A stretch of 64,000 nucleotides of DNA, from the NCBI RefSeq assembly GCF_000194135.1, contig NC_015318.1:634501-698500 (forward strand), in the 5' to 3' direction. A program made the position numbers and the translations under genes. Shown piece after piece: positions 43,003-50,973 of the stretch. Below the pieces are notes generated by a model, which had not been told where the DNA came from, made no database searches, and saw nothing but the letters and a program-made list of their open reading frames with translations. Source of the DNA: Hippea maritima DSM 10411. GTDB lineage: Bacteria > Campylobacterota_A > Desulfurellia > Desulfurellales > Hippeaceae. Each line of letters begins with the position of its first letter. The first letter of the stretch is position 1.

Positions 43003-43027
43003 CTATATATAGGCAGGGGTGTTACAG
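43003..43027 (-). promoter_or_regulatory. Element regulon motif, site 9
   Basis: On the minus strand CTGTAACAC-CCCTGC-CTATATATAG. The ssb leader behind it holds a TAGCCGAG/CTCGGCTA hairpin (42960-42990). Confidence 0.8.
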
Positions 43028-43034
43028 TTTTTTA

Positions 43035-43252
43035 CTTTGCTACATTTGTTGCAGTTGTTACAACTGCAACTATTGCACACTTTGCACGGATTGCTACTTT
43101 TCAAGAGAAAAGCGCTCAAATTTTGACACTGGTACAAACTACGTTTGTTGTACTTTCCGCAAATTTTATACAGTTGTTACAGTTGCACACTTTGCTACAT
43201 TGGTTGCATTAGTTGCAAATGTAACAACTGTACACTTTGCAACAGTTGACTA
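43035..43252. repeat. Repeat-rich locus, possible centromere or origin
   Basis: A perfect inverted repeat GTTGCAGTTG-TTA-CAACTGCAAC (43048-43070), many further GTTGCA, TTACAGTTG and ACACTTTGC units, and a second related dyad near 43210-43230. No gene is supported. Near parM a parC-like centromere is plausible; an origin is the alternative. Confidence 0.55.
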
Positions 43253-43261
43253 TATATGAAT

Positions 43262-43975
43262 GAGGGCGAGCGGAGAGCGAGGGCGATGCCCCCGTGGAGC
43301 TGAGCCGTTAGGAGCCCTAATGTGTTTGCTATGGTTTACTGGAAGTCACGAGCGAGGTTGATATACCGCTTGTCGGTATATCACTACCGAGCGAGTAGGC
43401 GAAGCGATAGGGGGGATCGTTCCCGAAGCGAACAGCGAGCCCGAGGAGCGCATCCGCTCGTTCCGAGCCCGTCTTAACAGAGAAAGGAAAACGGAACATC
43501 GTCAAAGAAAGAGTATGATCTTCTATCTGCTGCAAGATTAAAAAGAGACAAGAACGCAAAAGACGGGCTCGGTGATTGCCTGCAAGCGAAAGAAAACCCC
43601 TCGTGTAGCCGAGCTTGTGTATGGCGTTGGGCAACTGGCATGTTGGCAGGCCAACCTGTGTTGGCAAAAGCCCAAAGCAACCGGTGAGCGATAGAGGGGT
43701 TTTCTTGAAGCGTCCGAGCCCTTTGATATACCTGGCTAATGGAACTGCACATTTAAATGAGCAAAAAGTTAACGGGTTGCATGTAGAACAGAGAGAAAAG
43801 GGCTCGGGGCGAGGCAATAGAGCGAGGAGCGAGTTAAGGAGCAAGGCAGACGTATCAAAACTTGATAGTGGTATTGTCAAGGTTGCACGAAAAACGCCCA
43901 ATTTCGACTTCAGAGGTATAAACCCACAGGGGGGTGTCATATCGTGCAACAGAGGGCAAATATGAGCATCTCAGG
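43262..43975. ncRNA. Large hairpin-rich non-coding block
   Basis: About 700 bases, GC-richer than the rest, with no convincing gene. Perfect stems in order: GATATACCG/CGGTATATC (43360-43382); GAGCG/CGCTC (43446-43459); arm A, 13 bp, 43463-43475 with 43560-43572; arm B, 13 bp, 43590-43602 with 43694-43706, enclosing TTGGGC/GCCCAA (43627-43675) and GTTGG/CCAAC; arm C, 11 bp, 43714-43724 with 43797-43807. Arms are separated by 7-17 bases only. Many GAGCGAG repeats occur. It may be a large structured RNA, an origin of transfer, or single-strand promoters of the leading region. Confidence 0.5.
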
Positions 43976-44022
43976 GGGGTCTGAGAAAAAGATGTTGATC
44001 GTTTTTTTTGGTTTTGACTTTT

Positions 44023-44460
44023 TTAAGACAGGAAGGATTTTGCAAACTCTCTTCTGCACTTCATCCGTAGCTGCTTTATACGCTTTTTGTAGTAAAAGAG
44101 AGTACGAGAATTGGATATATCCACGCTGTAGAATTTATTCAATTCAGCGAGGATTGTTTGAGATTTTACGGTACTGCCATTTTTATAGCCGTTGCACAAT
44201 CGATTAAATATATACTTATCAAGCTTATCAAGCTCCGGGTGGGTAATAAGTTTCTCTCTTCTCTTTTTGCTTATACGGCTTAGAGATATTCTCAACAACT
44301 GCTCGTTGCGGTAGATTTTGCTCAAGGCGTTGAGGATAATTTTATCGGGATATGCAGGCGGTAGAGAGATAATTTTCTTCTTAACCAATATCTTCAGGTA
44401 AGCGACCGGAAGTTTGTATTCTTTGGCAATATCGCTTATTAGCTCTTTGTTATCATTCAT
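44023..44460 (-). CDS. Unknown 145-aa basic protein
   Basis: A highly basic, all-helical protein (pI clearly high). The start 'ELISDIAKEYKLPVAYLKILV' looks like a helix-turn-helix. It could bind DNA of the adjacent hairpin-rich block. No family recognised. It follows the Cys-rich gene by 38 bases. Confidence 0.5.
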   Translation of the reverse strand: MNDNKELISDIAKEYKLPVAYLKILVKKKIISLPPAYPDKIILNALSKIYRNEQLLRISLSRISKKRREKLITHPELDKLDKYIFNRLCNGYKNGSTVKSQTILAELNKFYSVDISNSRTLFYYKKRIKQLRMKCRREFAKSFLS

Positions 44461-44498
44461 TAACTACTACCTAATACCTGGTGCCTGCAACCTATCTA

Positions 44499-46556
44499 TC
44501 AATGCTTTGTCCCTGACGAACAAATTATATCCTTGCCCGCGTTCTCAAGGGTATTCATTATCGTTGCCGCCTCTGCAAATTCATTAATGCATTGACAGTC
44601 AGTTACAACTGTTTCACCTTTAGAGGTATCGTAAGGGCAGGAGTATGATCCGTTATTGTCAGCGCACTTACGGTAGTCAAAGACGTAGGAGTTTGTGGAG
44701 CGGTATTGGGAAGTGTTAGTGTTTGCATAGGCCTGTGTATCCTCTTCAGGAACTTTAACCTTGCATACAAACATGCAACCGTTTTGACTGCCTGCAAACG
44801 GCACGGTTAAGGATCCGCTGTGGTAGCCCCAGGAACCGTTGTCCTCTCTGTAATCTTGATAGCTTGTGCTGCCGAGAGTTGAAGCTGACATAACGTCTAC
44901 ATCTTTGGTCGAATTTACAATTGTATTAGCCCTCTGTTTTGCTTTATCGAAGTTATAGCCTTGTGTTTTGCATACATAAATTCTTTTCTTTTCCCACCAG
45001 TTATAGCAAAAAGTGTGAGGCTGCCAGCCGTTGAATGTCTTGCAGACTTGTCCAGCCGGTACTAATCCTGTAGAAGCGTAGTTGCTCCAGGTTTGTACGC
45101 TGTCAACCCATTCGTCTTTTAGTGTGCAGTTGGAGTCGTTTTCATAAGCCTGACATTGGTCGTCAATGTAACTGCTCACTTCATCCCATCTCTTGCGGTA
45201 AATGTAGATATAAAGATACGATTGAGGATAACCGTTGCAACCGCCAAAGTTGGTGTATTGAGCAAAAATATGCTGCACGCCGTTTGTGGTTCTTGTCGTG
45301 GAGCCGTTAAAGGTGTTTATTCCGTCAGACCAATAACACATAGGCTTCCATACGGTTACCCCATCTATCTGCAAAACAGCACAAGAATCATCGTAAATAT
45401 AAGCGCCGGTGGTGAACTTTCCGCAAAAACGATAGTCAAAACTCTGCCCACAGCCTCCATTTCCTCCCCCTGTTGCTTTTAAATTACATCTACAATGCAC
45501 GCCGGTTTCATCATAATAACAATCAGACATTGAGTTACAGATCGAGGTATCAAACACCTCAGGACAGGTGTCATCGCCCTCTGGGGAGTAGTGATCGCTC
45601 TGTTTTTTATCAATATTCACTATTCTTTTTATGTAGCATGTGTGCTGCTCTATGGGGTTTTTCTGAGCTGCGCCTGAGGTTTCAATGAGGCTGTACATGC
45701 TATTTGGATTTGATTCCTCACTGCTTTCCACAGAACCCGCTGCTGAATACAGGTACCCACCATTAGTTGCATCGTAGTATGTTGACGGATTGGTTGAACC
45801 TGATTGCCATTCGTATTGAGCGGTATCAGCAGGATAATTGGATGGTTGGGGTGCGCTGGTATCTTTTGTTATCTGTCCGTAATAAATTATATCCACAGAA
45901 TTTACCTCAACGCCGGTTACTCTCAGTCTGTAGTTGCCGTTTTTCATCATAGCGGCAACCGCACCGCCACCAATGTCTTTTAAAATAATCGATAGGTTAT
46001 TGCTTGCAAGATTGCTACCGCAAGAATTATTTATGCAGTAACATCCGCCAAAATCGGTAGAAGGTCTTTCTATGAGCTTTAAAAACCCGGAAGAGTCGGT
46101 TGTCCACATATAATACTTGCAATAATCCCATGTGCCTGGGTTGCAGTGTATAAGTCCGTTGGCGCAAATACCAGACACCTCAAAAGGGACTACATAGGAA
46201 TAATTGTAATTATTTCCATCACCAGTATTCTCATAAACATAGACGGGGGATAAATCTCCCGTTGGGGTTGGATGAATTAAAATCTCCAGGATTTTTTTGC
46301 CGCCTGGCGAAGCTATACTGCCGTTGAAAGGGTTTTGCCCATTCAGTGAGTGCATTTGCACCTGTCCACCGCTTGTTGCAGGTGTAAAAATTCTGCTTTT
46401 TAACCCTGATTTACTACCAAGCCTCTGCACAGCGTAATTACCGGCACTCTCACCTGTTGATTGGGCGGAAGAGAACTGTTGAGCTGCGTTGTCGCTTGCT
46501 AAGGCTAAAAACGGCAGGAAAAACACTGCCATCAAGAACACGGCAATCTTTCTCAT
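44499..46556 (-). CDS. Large Cys-rich exported protein, TraN-like
   Basis: A 685-residue exported protein with a signal peptide (about 1-21) and about 35 cysteines. Early text 'SAGNYAVQRLGSKSGLKSRIF' and the long Cys-rich body with aromatic-rich repeats resemble large TraN/TrhN-type outer-membrane proteins, but the TraN C-terminal signature seen in the gene at 3292 is missing. It may be a second adhesin or mating-pair factor with different recipient specificity. Upstream lies a diverged regulon site. Confidence 0.55.
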   Translation of the reverse strand: MRKIAVFLMAVFFLPFLALASDNAAQQFSSAQSTGESAGNYAVQRLGSKSGLKSRIFTPATSGGQVQMHSLNGQNPFNGSIASPGGKKILEILIHPTPTGDLSPVYVYENTGDGNNYNYSYVVPFEVSGICANGLIHCNPGTWDYCKYYMWTTDSSGFLKLIERPSTDFGGCYCINNSCGSNLASNNLSIILKDIGGGAVAAMMKNGNYRLRVTGVEVNSVDIIYYGQITKDTSAPQPSNYPADTAQYEWQSGSTNPSTYYDATNGGYLYSAAGSVESSEESNPNSMYSLIETSGAAQKNPIEQHTCYIKRIVNIDKKQSDHYSPEGDDTCPEVFDTSICNSMSDCYYDETGVHCRCNLKATGGGNGGCGQSFDYRFCGKFTTGAYIYDDSCAVLQIDGVTVWKPMCYWSDGINTFNGSTTRTTNGVQHIFAQYTNFGGCNGYPQSYLYIYIYRKRWDEVSSYIDDQCQAYENDSNCTLKDEWVDSVQTWSNYASTGLVPAGQVCKTFNGWQPHTFCYNWWEKKRIYVCKTQGYNFDKAKQRANTIVNSTKDVDVMSASTLGSTSYQDYREDNGSWGYHSGSLTVPFAGSQNGCMFVCKVKVPEEDTQAYANTNTSQYRSTNSYVFDYRKCADNNGSYSCPYDTSKGETVVTDCQCINEFAEAATIMNTLENAGKDIICSSGTKH

Positions 46557-46596
46557 CCTTATCCTCCTTTATTGTTTTTTATACTCTTCCGCCTCT

Positions 46597-46621
46597 CTTT
46601 ATATAGGAGTTGTAGGTGTTG
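46597..46621 (-). promoter_or_regulatory. Element regulon motif, site 10 (diverged)
   Basis: On the minus strand the right half CTATATAAAG is kept, while the left half is CAACACCTA instead of CTGTAACAC. It precedes the Cys-rich gene. Short ATGGGTA-type repeats follow upstream. Confidence 0.45.
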
Positions 46622-46660
46622 GGTTTTAGGTTTCCATCACCCATTTACCCATCTACCCGT

Positions 46661-49600
46661 TCACCCATGCTTTTCCACCATCATCCTAATCGCTTCCGCA
46701 TAACTTATTCCTTTGGTTTTAACCATTCTCTCTATCTCGGAGTTTTCCTTTGGATCGGATGTAAACAGATAATAGGTGTATTTATCAACTATTAGGCGCC
46801 CTACGCCCAACCCAAACGGCGAGTCGATAAATATCTCGGAATATTTTGGCTTATTACTCTTAACTGTTTTAAGGATTTTCATCACAAACTCATCGTAATC
46901 TATAATCTTATCGTGTTTGGCTTTTTCGAAATCGGGAGATGCAAGCAAGAACTTCCAGGCGCTGTTTGCCCTTATAACGTCGCCTACCTTGCCAAAATTC
47001 TTCAAGTCAAGCAGGGACTGGACAACAACGCTGAACGAACCCCTATACTTTCTTGCCCTTCTGTAGCCCTCTTCAATGACGTCGGCAAATATATCACTGC
47101 TCTCAAGGAACTGCCACGCTTCATCAAAGATAATGAGACGCTTTGAGCTCCTATCAGACAGGTATAAATCCCTCGTTACGGCGTTGATTATCTGCAGGGT
47201 TACAACCTTAAACAGCTCCTTTTGTGGTTTTAAATGCTCAAGCTCCAGAACCGCAAAATCATCATCGGATATATTAAACGTGGATCTGCCGTTAAACCAT
47301 CTACCGTAGTTGCCCTGTGAGGTAAAGTCATAGAGGTTAAAGGCAAGTATTGAGGCAGTGTCTATGTAGAACTCCTTGTTCGGATCGTCTTCAACAAAGT
47401 CTTTGTAGTTTTTAAGAAAATGGTAAATAGTGTTTATATCGGCGTCGTTGCCTTCAGACTGCCATGCAAGCCTGATTGCGTTTTTAATAATTGTGTCGGC
47501 CGTTTCAGCGCGCTCTATGTCTATTTGTCCTGTTGAGGAAAGTATCATCTGCTTGATTATGGCGGCGAGGACTGCAAGCTCATCTTCTATATCGCGAACA
47601 TTCGTGAAAGGATTTATGACTATATCTGATTCTTTTGTAAACTCTAAAAACCTACCGTCAAAGAGATGAGTGAGTTTTTTATAGCTGCCGCCTATGTCAA
47701 TGATCCTTATTTTGTCTCCAGCAGAGAAGTAGTTGAACACGATGTAGTTAATCAGGAATGAGTTGTGATTGATCTGGCCGTCGGCAAAGTAATTGTGCGT
47801 ATCCTCAACGGATACATCGTAAACATCGGCATTCTCGGCAGGCTCAACGGATACTACCTCATCGAAGTAGTGGGTAGAGATGAATTCTTCCCATTCTTTT
47901 AAAGTGTCATTCTGCAAGTATGAGTTTTTGATTATATTAAGAGCATGCTTTCTTGATAACCTTTTGATGCCGTTTTTATATTCCTCAAAAGCAAACTCAT
48001 TACCGTTTTTCAGAAGTATTTCCTGCTCATGCTCATAGTAATATTCACTGTCTTTATATAGAGCAATTAAATCCTCAATAAAAATCTTCGTATATTTTTC
48101 AGGCAACACGTCAATATCATCATTAAAGTCTGTTTTTAAAACCTCATTTAACTTATCCTGTCTCTCCGATTTTATCGCCTTTATTAACCTGAATATTCTG
48201 GCAAATCTTCTTACGCTTGACCCGCTTATAATAAGCACATTCTTACTATCGCCGTTAGTGGTATTTTTAACCTGAACATTGCAAACAACCCCAAAACCCT
48301 GCTCAAGGACGGTTCTAACCTGTTCTGCAAGCTCTTTAGTTGCCAGTGGAATTTCTATTTGATTCTTCTGGCTGTTAATACGAGCTGCAACATCGATCAA
48401 CCCCTCTATAAAGCCCACCCAGAAAGGCTTTGATGCATTCATGGTGATAAAACGAGGAATTTTTTTTGTGGAAAAAGACGTCTCCGTATTATCACCATCC
48501 TTTAGATAATAATTTATAAGTATTTTTTTTATTTTACTGCCACTCTGATTTGGTTTAGCGGCATCTATTGCGTCGGCATACACCAAACCAAACAAATACC
48601 CTACATTTTCATTGCTCCAATTTCCAAATCTCATACAGGAAAGCTCGACGGGAAGAATGTCGCCTTTTTTGAGATCTCTTGCGTGTGTCCATGCAGTATT
48701 TTCCACTTTTAGCCTATGGTCAGGTGTGCACTGAATAACCCTGCCGAATTTGGTTTTTATTTTAACTGTTTTCTCATTTTTAAAGCTAAATGTTTTTAAT
48801 ACTGGTTTTGTGTCGATAGAGCCGTTATTGTCGCTTAAGACTCTATCGCCCTCATGAATTTCTCTTAAATCACAGAAGCCTGTTTCGGTTAGTATTTGTC
48901 CGTCTGTCCTGCATTTTCCTGAGCCAGTTGATGCGGCAACGAATACGTTGTAATTATCCGCATGCTCGTCAAACACATCAACGGATATCAGCTGACCTTT
49001 TCTGCCGTGAAAAAGAAGAACAGGTTCTCCTGCACCTCTAAAATCTGCCTGCAGGGGCGCCATTGTCGCTGCAAGCTCATCCTGCAAAACAAAATCTCTG
49101 TCTATCTTGCGTATATTATCGCCTTCAGTGTAAAGCCCAAAGGGTAGGGCGGATATAAAAAGGATTGGTAATATACCCTTATCTTCCTGCATTGTGAAGC
49201 CGTGTTCTTCCCATATGCGCTTTACCCTTGCTATAGACTGTAGAGCCGTATCATCATCGTAAGCATACATCCAGATAATAGGCAAGACTTTTACAAACCT
49301 TGTGTTATTATCTATCTGATCTATTGCCCAGACAAATTCCTCTTTTTTTCTGGCAAGACTCGGAGCAAGCGTTCCAAAGCCCTGCTGCTGAAGAACAAGG
49401 TTGGTCTTGAGCCCTATTTCTTTTTTGATTTGCGCGTCGTTTTTATAGACGTTAAGTGTAAATATAAATGGCGTTATAATCTGCTCGGCATCGGATGCAA
49501 CACCCCAGATACCACCGATGAGCTGGTTGGTTATAAACGTGTTTAAACCGTCCGAGCCACCCGGGAAAAGCTTGGGTGTGGTGCATTTGTAGATTTTACT

Positions 49601-50257
49601 ACCGACACGTATATCTGATAGCCCCGCTTGAATAACCGTTTCGGAGGTAATGATCTGCTTGTTTATCGGCTTTAGGTCATCGTAGCCTTTTCCCACAATA
49701 ACCCTGTCGTTAAACAGGCGTCTTAGAGTGTTAAGCAACTCACTGACAGGCAGAATTCTCGGATTAAGCCTTGCGCCTGAGAGTATCTCTGTTGCATTGT
49801 ATTTAAAAGCGTCTAAGTCAAGGTCTTTGGCTTTTTTAACAGGAATTTTAATGGCAATAAAAGAACGAAAATACCTTGAAGGAATATCAGATGCCTGCTT
49901 TATGCCTTTTTCTGCTCCCTCAAGCCAGAAATCAGCATACCTTTCAACAGCAAGGTTAATTATGTCATACTGACGGGTTTTTAAATTTTTATAAATATCA
50001 AGTATTGGTTTAACATAAGGATCAGCAAAGAGAATAAATTGAACAACAGAGTCATCAGGAACTAAAGACAATAAGCTTTTGAGCATGTTTATAGTTGTCT
50101 CCCCCATAAAAAAACGGGGAGTAACTTCGTAAATATAACCTATTGTGTCGTCCTGGTTGTAATAAATTTTAAGATTTTCATCGTAAGCCAGATAAGGCAA
50201 ATAATCGCTGAATTGGTTTCTTCTGGTCATGTTTTTAAGTTCTCTTAAGGTAAGCAA
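46661..50257 (-). CDS. traC: TraC ATPase interrupted by an intein
   Basis: A 1198-residue precursor; after splicing TraC would have 814 residues. TraC is the VirB4-like ATPase of F-type pilus assembly. The N-terminal domain has 'DDTIGYIYEVTPRFFMG'. Walker A is split: 'STGSGK' (443-448), intein (449-832), then 'SFLINYIVF'. Walker B is 'RLIIFDEAWQFL', followed by 'RRARKYRGSFSVVVQSLLDL'. GTG or ATG start with AAGG upstream. Function depends on splicing because the P-loop Ser is extein residue +1. It is the only gene under site 11. Confidence 0.95.
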   Translation of the reverse strand: MLTLRELKNMTRRNQFSDYLPYLAYDENLKIYYNQDDTIGYIYEVTPRFFMGETTINMLKSLLSLVPDDSVVQFILFADPYVKPILDIYKNLKTRQYDIINLAVERYADFWLEGAEKGIKQASDIPSRYFRSFIAIKIPVKKAKDLDLDAFKYNATEILSGARLNPRILPVSELLNTLRRLFNDRVIVGKGYDDLKPINKQIITSETVIQAGLSDIRVGSKIYKCTTPKLFPGGSDGLNTFITNQLIGGIWGVASDAEQIITPFIFTLNVYKNDAQIKKEIGLKTNLVLQQQGFGTLAPSLARKKEEFVWAIDQIDNNTRFVKVLPIIWMYAYDDDTALQSIARVKRIWEEHGFTMQEDKGILPILFISALPFGLYTEGDNIRKIDRDFVLQDELAATMAPLQADFRGAGEPVLLFHGRKGQLISVDVFDEHADNYNVFVAASTGSGKCRTDGQILTETGFCDLREIHEGDRVLSDNNGSIDTKPVLKTFSFKNEKTVKIKTKFGRVIQCTPDHRLKVENTAWTHARDLKKGDILPVELSCMRFGNWSNENVGYLFGLVYADAIDAAKPNQSGSKIKKILINYYLKDGDNTETSFSTKKIPRFITMNASKPFWVGFIEGLIDVAARINSQKNQIEIPLATKELAEQVRTVLEQGFGVVCNVQVKNTTNGDSKNVLIISGSSVRRFARIFRLIKAIKSERQDKLNEVLKTDFNDDIDVLPEKYTKIFIEDLIALYKDSEYYYEHEQEILLKNGNEFAFEEYKNGIKRLSRKHALNIIKNSYLQNDTLKEWEEFISTHYFDEVVSVEPAENADVYDVSVEDTHNYFADGQINHNSFLINYIVFNYFSAGDKIRIIDIGGSYKKLTHLFDGRFLEFTKESDIVINPFTNVRDIEDELAVLAAIIKQMILSSTGQIDIERAETADTIIKNAIRLAWQSEGNDADINTIYHFLKNYKDFVEDDPNKEFYIDTASILAFNLYDFTSQGNYGRWFNGRSTFNISDDDFAVLELEHLKPQKELFKVVTLQIINAVTRDLYLSDRSSKRLIIFDEAWQFLESSDIFADVIEEGYRRARKYRGSFSVVVQSLLDLKNFGKVGDVIRANSAWKFLLASPDFEKAKHDKIIDYDEFVMKILKTVKSNKPKYSEIFIDSPFGLGVGRLIVDKYTYYLFTSDPKENSEIERMVKTKGISYAEAIRMMVEKHG
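47762..48913 (-). other. Intein with LAGLIDADG endonuclease in TraC
   Basis: A 384-residue insert starting with Cys449 and ending His831-Asn832, followed by Ser. The splicing blocks are complete: 'CRTDGQILTETG' (A), 'TPDHRLKVE' (B), 'VYDVSVEDTHNYFADG' (F), 'INHN' (G). Two LAGLIDADG-like helices, 'YLFGLVYADA' (about 554-563) and 'FIEGLIDVA' (about 616-624), keep their Asp residues, so homing may be active. Confidence 0.9.
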
Positions 50258-50335
50258 GGCACACCCCCAGCATTCAAAGTTTTTTTGGGCGTTGGGTATG
50301 TAAAGAAACCAGGCAAACTCAAACCCAACCCCTCT

Positions 50336-50360
50336 CTATATATAGGCAGGGGTGTTACAG
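50336..50360 (-). promoter_or_regulatory. Element regulon motif, site 11
   Basis: On the minus strand CTGTAACAC-CCCTGC-CTATATATAG, preceded by an A tract, about 80 bases upstream of traC. Confidence 0.8.
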
Positions 50361-50478
50361 TTTTTTTGTGGGGGGTAAAAAACACGCACTAATTCAGTGC
50401 ATGTGTGAGAAATATGCACTGAAAAGCAGGAATTTAGGGAACAGCGAGCCTCAGCCATTAAGCTTTTGCAGACTATTG

Positions 50479-50519
50479 TTAACTCCCCCCGCCGAGAAGT
50501 CCCCTTCCGTAATGGAGGG
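50479..50519. repeat. 41-bp dispersed repeat, copy 2
   Basis: Identical to 32805-32845. It lies in the non-coding stretch between traC and the iterons. Confidence 0.75.
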
Positions 50520-50631
50520 GATGAAAGGCGGATGTTTTACGCCACCATTACCCTTTCTATCCAATTGTTGTTCCTCCTTACTAAAAGTAAGCCCCAATGT
50601 TAGAATGAGTAAACAAAGCGGTAAACAAAGT

Positions 50632-50729
50632 GGGGTACTTAAAGTGGACGGATGGGGTACTTAAAGTGGACGGATCTGACAAAGTGGGGTACTTAAAGTG
50701 GACGGATGGGGTACTTAAAGTGGACGGAT
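50632..50729. repeat. Four 22-bp iterons, candidate oriV
   Basis: Identical direct repeats with core GGGGTACTTAAAGTGG at 50632-50653, 50654-50675, 50686-50707 and 50708-50729: two tandem pairs spaced by 10 bases. They lie 245 bases from the Rep-like gene. Confidence 0.85.
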
Positions 50730-50754
50730 TTTCCAAAAATTGCAGAATAGTAAT

Positions 50755-50912
50755 ATAGAATAGGCTATTCTATATAGAATAGAATATAGAATAGCCTATA
50801 GCCGAACCCCTTACGGGCTTTTGGGAGCCCACGGGGTTCGGCGAAAAACAATGAATAAGGGAAATCACTCTGTACACAGTACAAAGTAATTCACTATGTA
50901 CAGAGTACAAAA
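50755..50912. other. AT-rich palindromes and GC hairpin beside the iterons
   Basis: AGAATAG-G-CTATTCT and related AGAATAG copies (50757-50802), then a strong hairpin GCCGAACCCC/GGGGTTCGGC (50802-50841) with an inner GGGCT/AGCCC, then two TGTACANAGTACA units (about 50872-50909). This looks like the melting and control part of a replication origin. Confidence 0.55.
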
Positions 50913-50973
50913 AAAAGAGGCAGCTCGTCAGAGCGGATGGGTTTGTGGGAACAGAGTTAGCCAGGGGTTCAGA

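Noticed and set aside
43329-43949. A 206-codon frame on the minus strand across the hairpin-rich block
   Set aside because: No ribosome site, odd composition, and it covers the perfect stems; several overlapping frames exist there, as expected for a GC-rich non-coding stretch.
50632-50729. Possible CRISPR array
   Set aside because: The four 22-bp repeats have no unique spacers (gaps of 0 or 10 bases) and sit beside a Rep-like gene, so they are iterons.
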